Part shown: positions 1 through 11,878 of the stretch, one piece after another | Layout: every line of letters begins with the position of its first letter | Numbering within the stretch: position 1 is the first letter of the stretch | NCBI GenBank assembly: GCA_904063045.1 | Contig: CAJFCJ010000014.1 | Span: 558,001-622,000, forward strand | Source of the DNA: Dimorphilus gyrociliatus | Taxonomy: Eukaryota > Annelida > Polychaeta > Dinophilidae | DNA: 64,000 bases | Reading direction: 5' to 3' | The notes under the pieces: generated by a model | What the model was told of the DNA's origin: nothing | Database searches by the model: none | The model's input: the letters and a program-made list of their open reading frames with translations, nothing else | Program-made: the position numbers and the translations under genes

Positions 1-26
1 ATAATAAATATATCTTATCCCTTTAC

Positions 27-708
27 CTGATATTACAGACATACTTGAACCAATAGCTTGAACAATTCTAGCTATTAATAAATATATAAATTTCCCGGCG
101 AAAGCAAAACCTAATGAACAAAAGACACCATTTTTATTCACACCACTATAAAATATATAAATATATTATTAATAGACCTAAAGTAGCTGCCACATTTCCG
201 AAACATCCAAAAACCATTGGCCATTTATGACCAACTCTAAAGAAAAATAACACCAAAACAAGAATTAAAAAACTTAGGTTCGCAGTTGAAATTTTATTTA
301 AATGGTAAAGAAGAAAAAAAGACTGACCTATCAACGAAAGGTCCAACGAAGAAATTAATAATCATTTCAACTCCAGGTTTGGCACCAATTATAATACCTC
401 CTTCGACGGTTGTGGCTAAGAAGGTATAATTAACAGACCCATCGACGACGAGCATGGAGGTATCGTTATGATGAATTCGGTAAAGGAGATCAGGAAGTAA
501 TGGTTCTATTTATAGATATTAATTAACTTAACGAAATGTTAATTTATTGATATTTTTCACCTAAAGTAGTCAACATGATTAATTCAATCATCATAGCAAT
601 AAATACAACAATTATTACTAAGAATTTTGACGTCCTCCAAGAACGTTTCTTTTGTGTTTTTTCACCCAAAAGGGGTTTTCTTTCGTTAATTTCTTCTCCT
701 TTATTCAT
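27..708 (-). CDS. SLC18-like vesicular amine/acetylcholine transporter, 5' part (cut by window edge)
   Basis: This is the first third of a major-facilitator transporter of the vesicular monoamine/acetylcholine type, which loads transmitter into synaptic vesicles by proton exchange. Four exons can be joined in phase: about 708-561, 505-328, 236-178 and 110-27, with a donor GT at 25-26. The product starts MNKGEEINERKPLLG, a short cytosolic tail, followed by TM1 (FLVIIVVFIAMMIELIMLTT) and a lumenal loop. Next comes the family hallmark VGPFVDR-VGHKWPM loop (MFS motif A region) and a TM with LLIARIVQAIGSSMSVISG, which closely resembles the SLC18 segment ending in QGIGSS. The rest lies beyond base 1. 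The family call is firm. Whether it carries monoamines or acetylcholine cannot be told from this part. TM1 lacks the usual aspartate-bearing LLLDNML-like string, so it may be a divergent paralogue. Confidence 0.7.
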
Positions 709-922
709 CTTCCTCACAGCTCTAACACCGAAATGAGTGACTTTAATACTACTCTCTAACGAGTACTTAAATATAATCTTTATTTCCGGTTTATAATAAT
801 AAATAAATATAAAGTAAAAACATTGGAAAAAAAAGATGGCAAACGATATACTTTATACAAAATTATAGATTTTATTCTTTCTTTTCTGTTTTTGTCTTTT
901 TATTGTGTAAAGTTTATCATTT

Positions 923-1946
923 TTATATCATAAAAGGTAAATCAACGTTCTTTTCGCCTGTTCCATAATAGATAGAACCGTAGCGACGAGTTTCCGGTAC
1001 GTGGAAGAAAACGTAACCTGGCCATAAAAGATTTTTAAGTATGGTCAAAGCGGATCCTCTGTCGAATTGAAGACTCCAACAACCTAGTTTTTGGACGTAT
1101 ATTAAATTGATTATTCTATGTATTTAGGTTATACCTAATGGGACATCTTCATCTATTGGATCCATAAAATCTACGCTCTTATCTAAATCAGCTTTCTGCA
1201 AAAGCGTCTTTTCCAATAATTTATATCCTTCTCTAAAATGCAAATAATTGCACAGTTTCGAGGATTCGGACACTGTTAAACCTAGTTAAAAGAATATATT
1301 TTGAGTAATATCTTACAAAATAACTTATACAACTATAAATTCTTACCGCTGAATGTTCTACTCTGATAAACAAGTCCGGTAGGCTCTTGAATATAGGCTC
1401 CTTTTGGAACTACTCTAGCTTCTTTGTCAATTTCGAAGATGACAGCTGCCAAACGATCTTCTTCTTTGATTGCTATGGTTTCAGGCTCTTCTTCCTCTTC
1501 GTCATCTGTCTTTGGAGGAGTGTACTCGAATTCGTAAGAAGGATCGCCTATAAATCTTCCTCTAATTAGCCTGGCACGTTTCATCATATCTTCAGTTGCT
1601 GGGGGCAGCAAAGCCCATCTACTGCAGTCCTTACTGTAATAGAGGGTTAATGTTTTAGTTTACAGTTTAAATAAAGTGATTTTTAACAGTTTTTTTTTTA
1701 TAAAAAAAAGTCAGCCTACCTATACCAAATTTTTCTTTCTGAAAATTCGTCTCTTTCTATTCCCTGTGCTATAAAATAGTCGTCTTTTATACCAAAAATC
1801 TTTCCCCAAAAATAAACACGCTGATATTTTCCATTATTTTTCAAAATACATAACGAAGTTTGAAGTGCAGCTTTTTGTTCTGGGCTAAGAACAACGCCAG
1901 CCGTTCCTAGATAGTCGACGTTCAAATTTAAGACGCCTGAATCCAT
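923..1946 (-). CDS. RSPH9: Radial spoke head protein 9
   Basis: RSPH9 is a structural protein of the radial spoke head in motile cilia and flagella. Four exons join in phase: 1946-1720, 1633-1347, 1281-1135 and 1083-923. The predicted protein has the normal family length (about 270 residues). Diagnostic blocks are RVYFWGKIFGIKDDYFIAQG near the N-terminus, WALLPPATEDM, GRFIGDPSYEFEY, an acidic insert EEEEEPETI, KEEDRLAAVI and GAYIQEPTGLVYQSRTF. These are followed by YLHFREGYKLLEKTLLQKAD, SVDFMD, the GCWSLQFDRG block and the C-terminal GTGEKNVDLPFMI. The last block is nearly identical to vertebrate RSPH9. The stop is TAA at 923-925. Presence of the gene implies motile cilia with radial spokes. 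Nothing looks broken. Confidence 0.95.
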
Positions 1947-2170
1947 CAGTATATTTTAGAATATGAAGAATCTTCCAAAAGATGCAAATGAAACAGATTA
2001 TAATTTACGAGTTGCTAAGGAACTGCAAAACTGGTATCAGTTCAAATAAAACTTTTTTCTTTTGTATTTAAATAGACTGGTTCTGGTGGAATTTTTGTTT
2101 TTCTTTTATAAAAGTTTCATTTTATAACAAATGAAGTTATAATGGTAATAAACAATGAAATAGCATAGTT

Positions 2171-3197
2171 TTATTGAAAACACATTTTATATACATTAAA
2201 CTTATGATTTATGCCTTCAAGAGTTTGTAATTTACAACAAGTATTTAAAGCTCCAGTTGACGAATCGAAAAAGTAATAAATATTCGATATTCGCGAATGT
2301 AAAAGAGCCATTGAACACATTGAACATGGCTCGTGACTTAAATAAATTGAACAATCTGTGCACAAATAAGACTCTGCTTCTAAATTATTTACAATTTCAC
2401 AATTTTCAGATGGCGGCCAAGCTCCTCCACCAGCCATATGGGCAATTGTATCAATTAAAGCCATACATATATGCTTTAAAGGATGTTCACTAGTTTTATT
2501 ACTAAATCCTTTAGTTAGTAATCTTTCCTTTTTATCTATGATGATTCCCGAAGGTTTCCTATGGGTAATATACATTTGTAGTACTTTTGTCATAATCTTT
2601 GAATGATACTCAATTTTCTCTTCAGCAACCGCATTTGAAAGGAACTTTTCAAGATCAATATTATGATGGAACGTTACAGGCCAATATTTCATATAAGCAT
2701 CGTATTGAACTTTCGTTTTTGGTTGATGTTTGGGAACTTTTTGTAATTTTGGAGCGTTAAATAGATTAATATCCAAATTAATATCATCTTTTAGAAATTT
2801 CTCTAGTTCATCAATGGATTTAACAATTTCTGTATCACATATAAAAATAGTTGCCGTACTTTTGCCACTTTTAACTCTTTTAAGATGTCTAAAGTTGGTT
2901 GATTGTAATTTTGTGTTTAACACTTTTGTAACTTCATTAATCTTTTTTCTCTCTTTAATTTCAGCTACAAAGACGTCAACTGTGTAAAATTTGAAAATTA
3001 TTTAGAATTTATATAAAGAGATCTTATTGTATTTTCATTAGTTGACTACCTAGTATTGGTTCAACTGATGTAAATGAATCGTCCACAATTGCCTTAACTT
3101 TAAATGCTTCCGTTTTCAATAGATCGTTATTTATATTCTCATTTTCATTATCCAATCTTGGTCTTTTCGGCTCTTCGCTGTCTCCTTGACTGTTCAT
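2171..3197 (-). CDS. ADAT3: tRNA adenosine deaminase subunit ADAT3 (non-catalytic partner)
   Basis: ADAT3 pairs with ADAT2 to deaminate wobble adenosine 34 to inosine in several tRNAs. There are two exons: 3197-3050, encoding [21 protein letters not shown], and 2979-2171; they join in phase (G|TT). The N-terminal half is the ADAT3-specific tRNA-recognition region. The C-terminal half is the cytidine-deaminase fold: [12 protein letters not shown] carries the first zinc ligand His, and [16 protein letters not shown] carries the two Cys ligands. In active deaminases the first motif is HAE. Here the Glu position is Cys (HIC), as in other ADAT3 proteins where it is Val, so this subunit is predicted to bind zinc but not catalyse. 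The protein ends FNVYKMCFQ. Length and architecture are normal. Confidence 0.9.
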
Positions 3198-3513
3198 CCG
3201 TTCTGGAATATTTGATTGCGAACGACTCTTCTTGTTTAGACACGTGAAATTGAGGGTGAGCGATATTAAAGGTTAACGTAGAATATTGCAGTAGAAATTG
3301 TCAATTTCATCAAAATACCATTAAATTATGGCTCAATCGTACAAGCGAATCAACATTTAATATGACTATGACTTTTTAAGTTTTATGTTTAATTGTTTAA
3401 TGAGAAATTTACAGGAAAGTTTCGAAAAGATCTGCGAGACTTTTATAGTATATCGTCTGCTAGTCAATAACACGTTTTATATGTAATCGTAAAAAAAACA
3501 TCTGTATTTAACA
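3198..3513. other. Intergenic region between divergent ADAT3 and NDUFAF5
   Basis: About 316 bases separate the divergent start codons of ADAT3 (-) and NDUFAF5 (+), so this stretch probably holds both promoters. It is AT-rich. I see no convincing TATA box or other recognisable element. Confidence 0.5.
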
Positions 3514-5304
3514 ATGCTTAAAATTCTTTGCTCAAGAATCAGTTGTCGTAATCATTTGGCATTAAATTGCTTGAATACAAGAACTTATGCCCAACAAGAA
3601 ACGATTATGAACGTCTTTGATAGACAAACTAAAAGAACACAGCGAAACAGGACTGCTCATATAAAAGATTATCAAGTATACGATTATATTAAAGAAGAGG
3701 TAATCTTTTAAACAAAGTTTTAGAACCGGGAGCAAATCATTTCTCCTTTTGCAGATTGGCTACAGAGTTGCCGATAGAATTTGCGATATTAAAAGGTAAT
3801 GTCAAGTCTTAGCAGTAGGCCTATGATAAAAAAAATAATTTTTTTCCAGGAAATTTAATGTAGCAGTCGATTTAGGCTGCGGCAGAGGTCATGTTAGTAA
3901 GCACATATTGGGAGATACAGTTGGAACATTATTGCAAACTGATTTAGCCGAAGATATCCTAGTAATGATAAATTAAATAGTTTATATTTCTTATTTATTT
4001 TACGCTATCTTATTTTGACATAATAAAAAAATAGAGACAAGCCGAAATATCACCAGAAGTTCCAACTTATAAAATTCACATGGATGAGGAGTTTTTACCC
4101 TTTCCATCACAAAGTTTAGACTTAGTTGTATCAAGCTTAAGGTACATTAAGTAGCTTAACATTCTCGTTGTAAGTTTGAACCTTAATCATTGTTTTCATT
4201 GTTACATAATGAAAAACACAGTCTACATTGGGTCAATGATCTTCCTGGGACCTTTAAACAGGTAATAGATAGCATATACAAATATATAGTTTATTAGGAT
4301 AACCTACTAATATATATTTTGTGTACATTTCTACAAATAGATATATTCATCCTTAAAAAATGATGGTTGCCTACTGGGTGCTCTATTTGGCGGTGATACA
4401 CTCTTTGAATTAAGGGTAGCACTACAATTAGCAGAAACTGAGAGATTAGGTGTAAGTTATTTTTTCTATTTTATTCTTTAAAAAGAAAGAACAAAATGTC
4501 AATCAGTACAAAAGCACGAAAGTGTTAAAATAAAAAAGAAAGAGAGCTATATATATAGACAAATTATATTTATAGAATAAAGAAGCTACTAGTTCAACTC
4601 TTCTTTTTTTACATACTTCTAGGGTTTTGCTCCCCACGTTTCCCCTTTTACCGATGTAAGAGATATGGGTAATCTATTATCTAGGGGTGGATTTGTAATG
4701 TTAACAATAGTAAGTACTTTTTTAAAGCGGTAAATAGATTAACGGCAGAAAGTAATCCTCTACCAAAGCAATATATATCATATACTGTATTATTAATAGG
4801 TTCTTTATACACTATTTAATAGGATATTGATGAAATAGTTATAAACTATCCATCTATGTTTGAATTAATTGAAGATTTAAGAGGAATGGGAGAAACTAAT
4901 TGTGCCTGGTCAAGGAAACCAAAGCTATTTAGATCAACTTTGGAAGCTGCTTCAGCCATTTATAAAGGTGGATTTAATCATAATGTATAATTCTCTTATG
5001 TTAATACTTTTATCCTATTAAAAAAGATATGTATGGCAACGAAGATGGAAGTATACCTGCAACGTTTCAAATTTTAAATTTTATTGGATGGAAACCTGAT
5101 AAATCGCAAGCTAAACCCGCTAAAAGGGGTTCCGGGCAGGTTTCTCTTAAAGACATTGACAAATTAGACTCGATAAAGTCTCAAATTGATAATATAAAAA
5201 ATATTACTGGTTCGGACGATAAATCAGCTTTACACCTTGAAGAACAACTGACAAAATTACGTCAAGCTACTATCGAAGATGGACATGGAAATAAAAAAAA
5301 TTAA
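3514..5304 (+). CDS. NDUFAF5: NADH dehydrogenase assembly factor 5 (arginine hydroxylase)
   Basis: NDUFAF5 is a mitochondrial matrix protein of the SAM-methyltransferase fold that hydroxylates an arginine of NDUFS7 during complex I assembly. The gene runs from ATG 3514 to TAA 5302-5304 across many small exons. Recognisable pieces in order are a Lys/Arg-containing presequence ([20 protein letters not shown]), [32 protein letters not shown], the SAM-binding motif [101 protein letters not shown] and the family C-terminus [25 protein letters not shown] short Lys-rich extension (EDGHGNKKN) follows. The exon pieces match human NDUFAF5 block by block. Confidence 0.93.
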
Positions 5305-5837
5305 CACTTTATTAAAGAATCTAGGATCTTTTATTTAATGTATAAATAATTTTTTTAGACGGTTAGGCCGAAGATAAAACCAGGGATAATTTCACGAAAA
5401 AATTTTCTATAAATAGTTATATTACTATAGCAACGGTTATAATTTTTATTGCCAAAAATAAATTTTGTACTTAGTTGTGCCTTTGAGAATTGTAGTCTCA
5501 TCAGAATTCGCTAGTCTTTTTTTTGTCGCATATCTCTGAACTAGGACGCAAGGTCAAGGCCATTGCTGAGCCAATTGCGGTCATGCTGCTAAAAATAGGG
5601 CACAGCTAAAAGGTCATGTGGGCGAGAGGGTACGCGTCACTCGATTTCTACGTCATAACGTCATATAACTCAATCGGTATCACGTCTCTTCCTCGAACTT
5701 GTTAGACATTTAGTGGATTATCAAAGGATTGAACGACAGCGGTCAGTAAACAAAATATCTGTTGTCCTTGGCACGCATGCATTTTTAATGTTGTTGCTTT
5801 TTTACCAAAAACATTTTTGCAGTGTTTGTGAATAAAT
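5305..5837. other. Intergenic/promoter region upstream of the zinc-finger gene
   Basis: This stretch follows the NDUFAF5 stop. Its first part is plain AT-rich sequence. From about 5540 it becomes visibly less AT-rich and carries clustered transcription-factor-like motifs, listed separately. An acceptor-like TTTTTGCAG ends at about 5821, just upstream of the zinc-finger ATG at 5838, so the gene may have a 5' UTR intron starting near GGTCAGTAAAC at about 5740. Confidence 0.5.
5550..5663 (+). promoter_or_regulatory. Cluster of promoter-like motifs (AAGGTCA x2, CCAAT, ACGTCA x2)
   Basis: Directly visible motifs are AAGGTCA at 5550-5556 and again at 5610-5616 (nuclear-receptor half-site form), CCAAT at 5571-5575, and two ACGTCA cores at 5650-5655 and 5658-5663 (CRE/ATF-like, 8 bp apart). 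They lie 170-290 bases upstream of the ATG of the intronless zinc-finger gene. A promoter role is inferred from position and clustering only. Confidence 0.4.
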
Positions 5838-7505
5838 ATGCAGCTCGGCTCGGAGGAGGTAAACGGTATGGAAACAACCGACGATGAGCCTAGAGGTGCC
5901 CGAAGGAGGAAACGTCTCCCTGAAAGATATGATAAATCTCAAATGGATGACCGTTGTTGTATGTGTGGCTCAATTTTCGATGATCTCACTTCTTTCGTTC
6001 ATTTGTCTGACGAGGATCTTAGTAAAATCAATGATACTCTTGATTCATTCGACCTTCGATGGAATCGCTCGTGTCTTCCATGTTGGAATGAGGTACAAAT
6101 TATCCTGAATGGACAAGAAGCTCTCAAACGTCTAGAGAAAAGGAAAAACGACAATCGCGATAGTCCGTCAGAACGCCAAAGAAATTCTCCCGTCAAAAAG
6201 CCAAAAGTCTCGTCGACATCTTCTAGTTTGGATAGAAGTGATTCAAGCGGAATGATGGCCTCTGCAACTCTTGCCGCTTTAGCCAACCTTCAAAGGGAAC
6301 AAGAGCAGCAACGTACTCCACAGTCAGAAATGCTTTCGCAAAGAATAACATCAAAAACTGATGATCGAGAGTTATCAGCCTCCGTTCCTAGACTTAAAGC
6401 CCTTCTAGAAAGGAGAATTTCCAATGAAAAGTCAACAACGAAAGACCCATCACCGACCCTTAGAGCGGCTTTATCGTCAGCTCCAAATTCGCCGACATCT
6501 GTACGTATTAAAGAGGAACCTGAGGAACTGCCGGAAGTTACTTCCGCCAGCTCCCTCAGCCATAATCCTCCTCCTAATGTTACAAATCCCTTGCTTTCTT
6601 TACTTCTTCAAAGGAAGCCTGGAGAAGCTGAGTCGAGACCGAATCTAAAAGAAGTGCTTGATAATATTGGCACAGTTAGGGGTAGATCAGCAACTTGGGG
6701 ACCCGAAAATCGGCTACAATACGCATGTGAGCATTGTAGTCTTCGCTTACAAACTCAATCAGCTTTAGCCCTACACAAGGCCTGCCATATTACTGGTTCT
6801 ACCCAGCTGCAATGTCCCATTTGCAATTGGATGCACAATAAACTCGCACCGCAATGGCGCATAATGCAATCGCATCTAGTCAAGGAACACTCCATTCCGC
6901 GCCATACGTTCAATCATTTTCCCTGCCCCGATTGTGGAACAGTCTTAGCTTCCTCGGCCGAACTTACCACTCATGCTCGAGTTCACGAGAGAATGAAACC
7001 GAATCTCTTCGATGTTCATTGTCCGATCTGCGAACTAAGAATGGTGAGCGATGAAGAGGCTCAAGCACATATTCTGTGTCATACATCGGAGCGTTCAAAG
7101 AAAGTGTTCCGATGTCCTCACTGTCAATGGGAACATCCGTCTCAGCCGGGCTCTTGGCGTTATATGAGAAGTCATTTACTAAGCGAACACCAAGACATTT
7201 ACGTACGTCAAGATTTCTCCGGTTTCCCATGTTCGATTTGCGATTCATGTTCGTTCTTAACTAGTGAAGGTCGTGACCTTCACGAAAAAATGCACGATGG
7301 AGATGCCTACAAGTGTGTAGTATGTACAACAAGAATACCAAGATATCCTACAGAAGAACTATTAGGACAGACAACATGGCTGGTAATGCAAAAGCATTAT
7401 CTGTGTAATCATTCGGAGAACAAGCATGTTCGAAAGATTGACGAGAATCTTATAAATAAGGCTATTGAGAATGTTATGATAGAAATTAGTCCAAAAACTT
7501 CTTAA
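5838..7505 (+). CDS. C2H2 zinc-finger protein with N-terminal Cys motif, intronless
   Basis: This is a single-exon, 555-residue protein, probably a nuclear DNA-binding factor. Near the N-terminus, residues about 26-100 hold a basic patch (RRRKRLPER), CCMC and, about 40 residues later, CLPC. That CxxC...CxxC pair resembles a ZAD-like treble clef but is not proven. Residues 100-290 are Ser/Pro/Arg-rich and disordered, with an IKEEPEE motif of the sumoylation type. From residue about 294, seven fingers follow. Some are ordinary (YACEHC...H, FPCPDC...H, VHCPIC...H, FPCSIC...H). Three are a long form in which the Cys pair is separated from the His pair by a Trp-containing segment ending M-x-S/K-H-x4-H (QWRIMQSHLVKEH, SWRYMRSHLLSEH, TWLVMQKHYLCNH). 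I recognise no named orthologue. Confidence 0.85.
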   Translation: MQLGSEEVNGMETTDDEPRGARRRKRLPERYDKSQMDDRCCMCGSIFDDLTSFVHLSDEDLSKINDTLDSFDLRWNRSCLPCWNEVQIILNGQEALKRLEKRKNDNRDSPSERQRNSPVKKPKVSSTSSSLDRSDSSGMMASATLAALANLQREQEQQRTPQSEMLSQRITSKTDDRELSASVPRLKALLERRISNEKSTTKDPSPTLRAALSSAPNSPTSVRIKEEPEELPEVTSASSLSHNPPPNVTNPLLSLLLQRKPGEAESRPNLKEVLDNIGTVRGRSATWGPENRLQYACEHCSLRLQTQSALALHKACHITGSTQLQCPICNWMHNKLAPQWRIMQSHLVKEHSIPRHTFNHFPCPDCGTVLASSAELTTHARVHERMKPNLFDVHCPICELRMVSDEEAQAHILCHTSERSKKVFRCPHCQWEHPSQPGSWRYMRSHLLSEHQDIYVRQDFSGFPCSICDSCSFLTSEGRDLHEKMHDGDAYKCVVCTTRIPRYPTEELLGQTTWLVMQKHYLCNHSENKHVRKIDENLINKAIENVMIEISPKTS

Positions 7506-7669
7506 TTGTTTATTTATTTGTAATATTTTATTTTGAATGTTAAAAGAAGAAAAATGCCATCTAATTTATAATCTATTTAGCTGTTGCAGCTGCCTGTTGG
7601 AAAAATTTCAAAATATAGTAAAATAATAAAAATAAAAAACGCTTCTTTATAAGAATCGTAATAAATTAT

Positions 7670-9414
<1,745 letters not shown>

Positions 9415-9554
9415 TTTAAATCTCTAAAAAAGTTGCGTTAATTTGTAAGTAAAATCCAATTTTGATCAGCTGTTGAGATGATTCTACGAGTTAGAACAAA
9501 ACCAGGCAAAAACTTGAAAGCGCGTTATATTTTAATATTTTGATACCAGTTTTT

Positions 9555-9812
9555 ATGGCGGCAGATTTTGAAAGTTATTTCACAGAAATCGTATATCAAA
9601 TTGAAATAGCTAGTGTAAGAGATAAATATATTGATTCCGATTATTCTACTCAATGCTATTTGATAGCAACATTTTCGATATTAAATAGGTGTTACATTGA
9701 CGCACAATTTTATAAGGTAAATATTCGTGAAACAAACCCTTCTTCTACCTTAGTACCATTGAAACGGATATCCGGTCGGCTTTTAGATGTAAAGAGAACG
9801 ATCCTGATATAA
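9555..9812 (+). CDS. Doubtful small ORF downstream of the gamma-tubulin promoter
   Basis: An ATG at 9555 opens an 85-codon frame beginning MAADFESYFTEIVYQIEIAS and reaching a stop at 9810-9812. It contains a possible donor (AAG|GTAAAT) at about 9717, so the real product, if any, could be only about 55 residues. It lies 140 bases from the divergent start of gamma-tubulin, so it could be transcribed from the opposite side of that promoter. I recognise no family. It may be non-coding. Confidence 0.25.
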   Translation: MAADFESYFTEIVYQIEIASVRDKYIDSDYSTQCYLIATFSILNRCYIDAQFYKVNIRETNPSSTLVPLKRISGRLLDVKRTILI

Positions 9813-9939
9813 TAAATGACATCATTCAACGATAAACATTAAATTTAAATTTTTTATTTCAAATATTTAAGAACGAACTAGCAAGAAAGATAAAACGAAT
9901 TTAAGAAAATTGTAATAAACATCTGAAAATCATTATAAA

Positions 9940-10432
9940 ATGTGCAACTCCGAACCAGAAAATATTGTTACTATACGGCTTAATCGAGGCAATCAAGGTA
10001 TGTATCACTGACGTTTTGCAATACATAAATAATAAATATTCGCGATTAGGCCTTGGATTCAATATAAGAGGAGGATCAGATACTCCGCATGTTAATGGCG
10101 ACACCGGTATTTTTGTAACCAAGATCAGAGAAAGCGGAGCCGCATGGGAGGATGGTCGACTAAAAGAGGGTGATAAAATTGTAGAAATAAATGGGAAAAG
10201 TTTAAGGAATTTAACACACGGCCAAGCAGTTAATATATTTATAAACGCAGGCGAAGTAGTTGAAATGAAAGTAGTGCAGGGTGCTGAAGCAAAAATTATT
10301 GAAGAATATCAAAAAGGACGAAGAGGGGAAAATGGTGGAAGCGGCATTTTACTTCCAGCTCTAATAGGAGTAGGAGTTGCTGTTATTTTAGCAACTGCTA
10401 CTTTTGTTTTTCTGAAGAAAAAAAAGTCATAA
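9940..10432 (+). CDS. SYNJ2BP: Synaptojanin-2-binding protein / OMP25 (tail-anchored PDZ protein)
   Basis: SYNJ2BP is a mitochondrial outer-membrane protein with one cytosolic PDZ domain. Exon 1 (9940-9997) encodes MCNSEPENIVTIRLNRGNQ. A 52-base intron (9998-10049) follows, then exon 2. The PDZ domain has the carboxylate-binding loop GLGFNIRGG, followed by DTGIFVTKIRESGAAWEDGRLKEGDKIVEINGKSL and HGQAVNIFINAGE, matching vertebrate OMP25 closely. The C-terminus is a short hydrophobic helix (LLPALIGVGVAVILATATFVF) followed by KKKKS, a typical tail anchor with a basic flank for the mitochondrial outer membrane. Length (about 146 residues) is normal. Confidence 0.92.
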
Positions 10433-10554
10433 TGTTTTTTCTGTATTAAATTAGCTACAGAGAAGCTGACGACCAACTACTCAAACGAATGATGATAATA
10501 ATAATAATAATACGATACTGCAAATATGAAATAAATTTTTGTTGAACTCTAAAG

Positions 10555-11878
10555 TCATTTTATTCCCAACCGGCTGAAGACCCCAGCTTGTGTTAGTCCC
10601 GCTTTTTTTGACCCTAATCTTGCTTTCACGGCACTTTTTTTAACGAGACTAGGTTTGTCGGATAACTTTTTAATCCCTATTTAGGAGAAAATGGACAAAT
10701 TTTAATTAGCTGTCAATACAGAAATAATCAAAAATAAAACAATAACCAGTTATTGTCGATTTTGTTGTGCTAGGACCCGATATAGTTCGTCTCACTCTTT
10801 TGGAGGGTGTTGTTGACGAAGCCGGTGCTATAACCGGCTTTACTCCTAATCTTGTTCGAACAGGAACGTTGATCTTATCACTTTTCAGCGTTCCTTCTTC
10901 GGATTCATCTGATTTAGTGGACGATTGTGGTTTATTACCTTTCGTTCCCAGTCGTCCGAACACCGACGATTGGCCTGCCAAAGCATCAACTTTGCCTTTT
11001 GAGAAATCACCTAAACCCGTAATCGTCACTCGAGGTTCAGCAACTTTTTTCGATTGCGAACTATGTACGCACAAAGATATACAGCTATCTATATTTGTAA
11101 ATAAAAAGAAAGAAGATATCGTGTATTACGTAATTTGTTATTTGAAAACGATAAAAAAAAATACACTTACCATCACCAATTTTTTCTTTGGATAGAATTT
11201 TTTTTGTTAGAGCTGTTGTTCCTTTGGGTTTTATCACTGTATAAGCTCCTTCGTCTGCTGGAACCTTTCTAATCTTCGTGGAGAGGGGAAAATCATCATC
11301 TTCGATATTTGACAAGTGAACAGCTATAATATTAAATTAAACAAGAAAAATTGTTTAATGATTTTATCTCTTATTTGTAAAATTAGTAAATATAACCTTT
11401 TGGTGGATCATCTGAAACTAATCTTCCTAATCTCTCCGATATAGATGTTTTGGTGTTTGTTTTATTATTACCTCCCAATCTATCGGACAATGCTAATTTC
11501 TTGTTTTTCTCTACTGGCTTCTTAACGGTTGTCGTTTTGCTTTCGGGAACTCCAAACCCCACCTTCTTTAATGATACAAGCTTACTTCCATCCCCTTCAA
11601 GTACTTTTTCTCTAGCAGACTATACAAAAACATTAAATTATTTTCCGACAAACTAATTTTAACCTTACTTCAGAATGAACTTCCTTAGCATGTCTGACTA
11701 TCGAAATAACGTCTCCTATGAGAGTTACACCTAAACTATTTAAAATTTCTTTATTTAAATCCATTAGCATATCTTTCTTAATTCTATGCTCCGTAAACAT
11801 AACTGCGTAATTCTTTGCTTCTTTGCCTGGTATTCCTGCATCCTTAAAAAAATTTAACCAAAATGACGACGTTGCCAT
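10555..11878 (-). CDS. C19orf47: SAM-domain protein of the C19orf47 family
   Basis: The human homologue C19orf47 is a nuclear protein of unknown biochemical role. The first exon encodes a SAM domain: MATSSFWLNFFKDAGIPGKE, then NYAVMFTEHRIKKDMLMDLNKEILNSLGVTLIGDVISIVRHAKEVH, nearly identical to the human N-terminus. Later exons encode Lys/Ser-rich disordered sequence with repeated short SLiM-like units of the form (S/V)-x-x-RLG (ISERLGRL, LSDRLGG, VFGRLGTK, VRTRLGVK, VKARLGSK, VFSRLGIK). Similar FSRLG/FDRLG repeats occur in the human protein. YTVIKPKGTTALTKKIL matches the human VINMPKGTTPRTRKIL block. I chose ATG 11878 over an in-frame upstream ATG because it matches the vertebrate start. The stop is TGA at 10555-10557. 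Confidence 0.85.
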
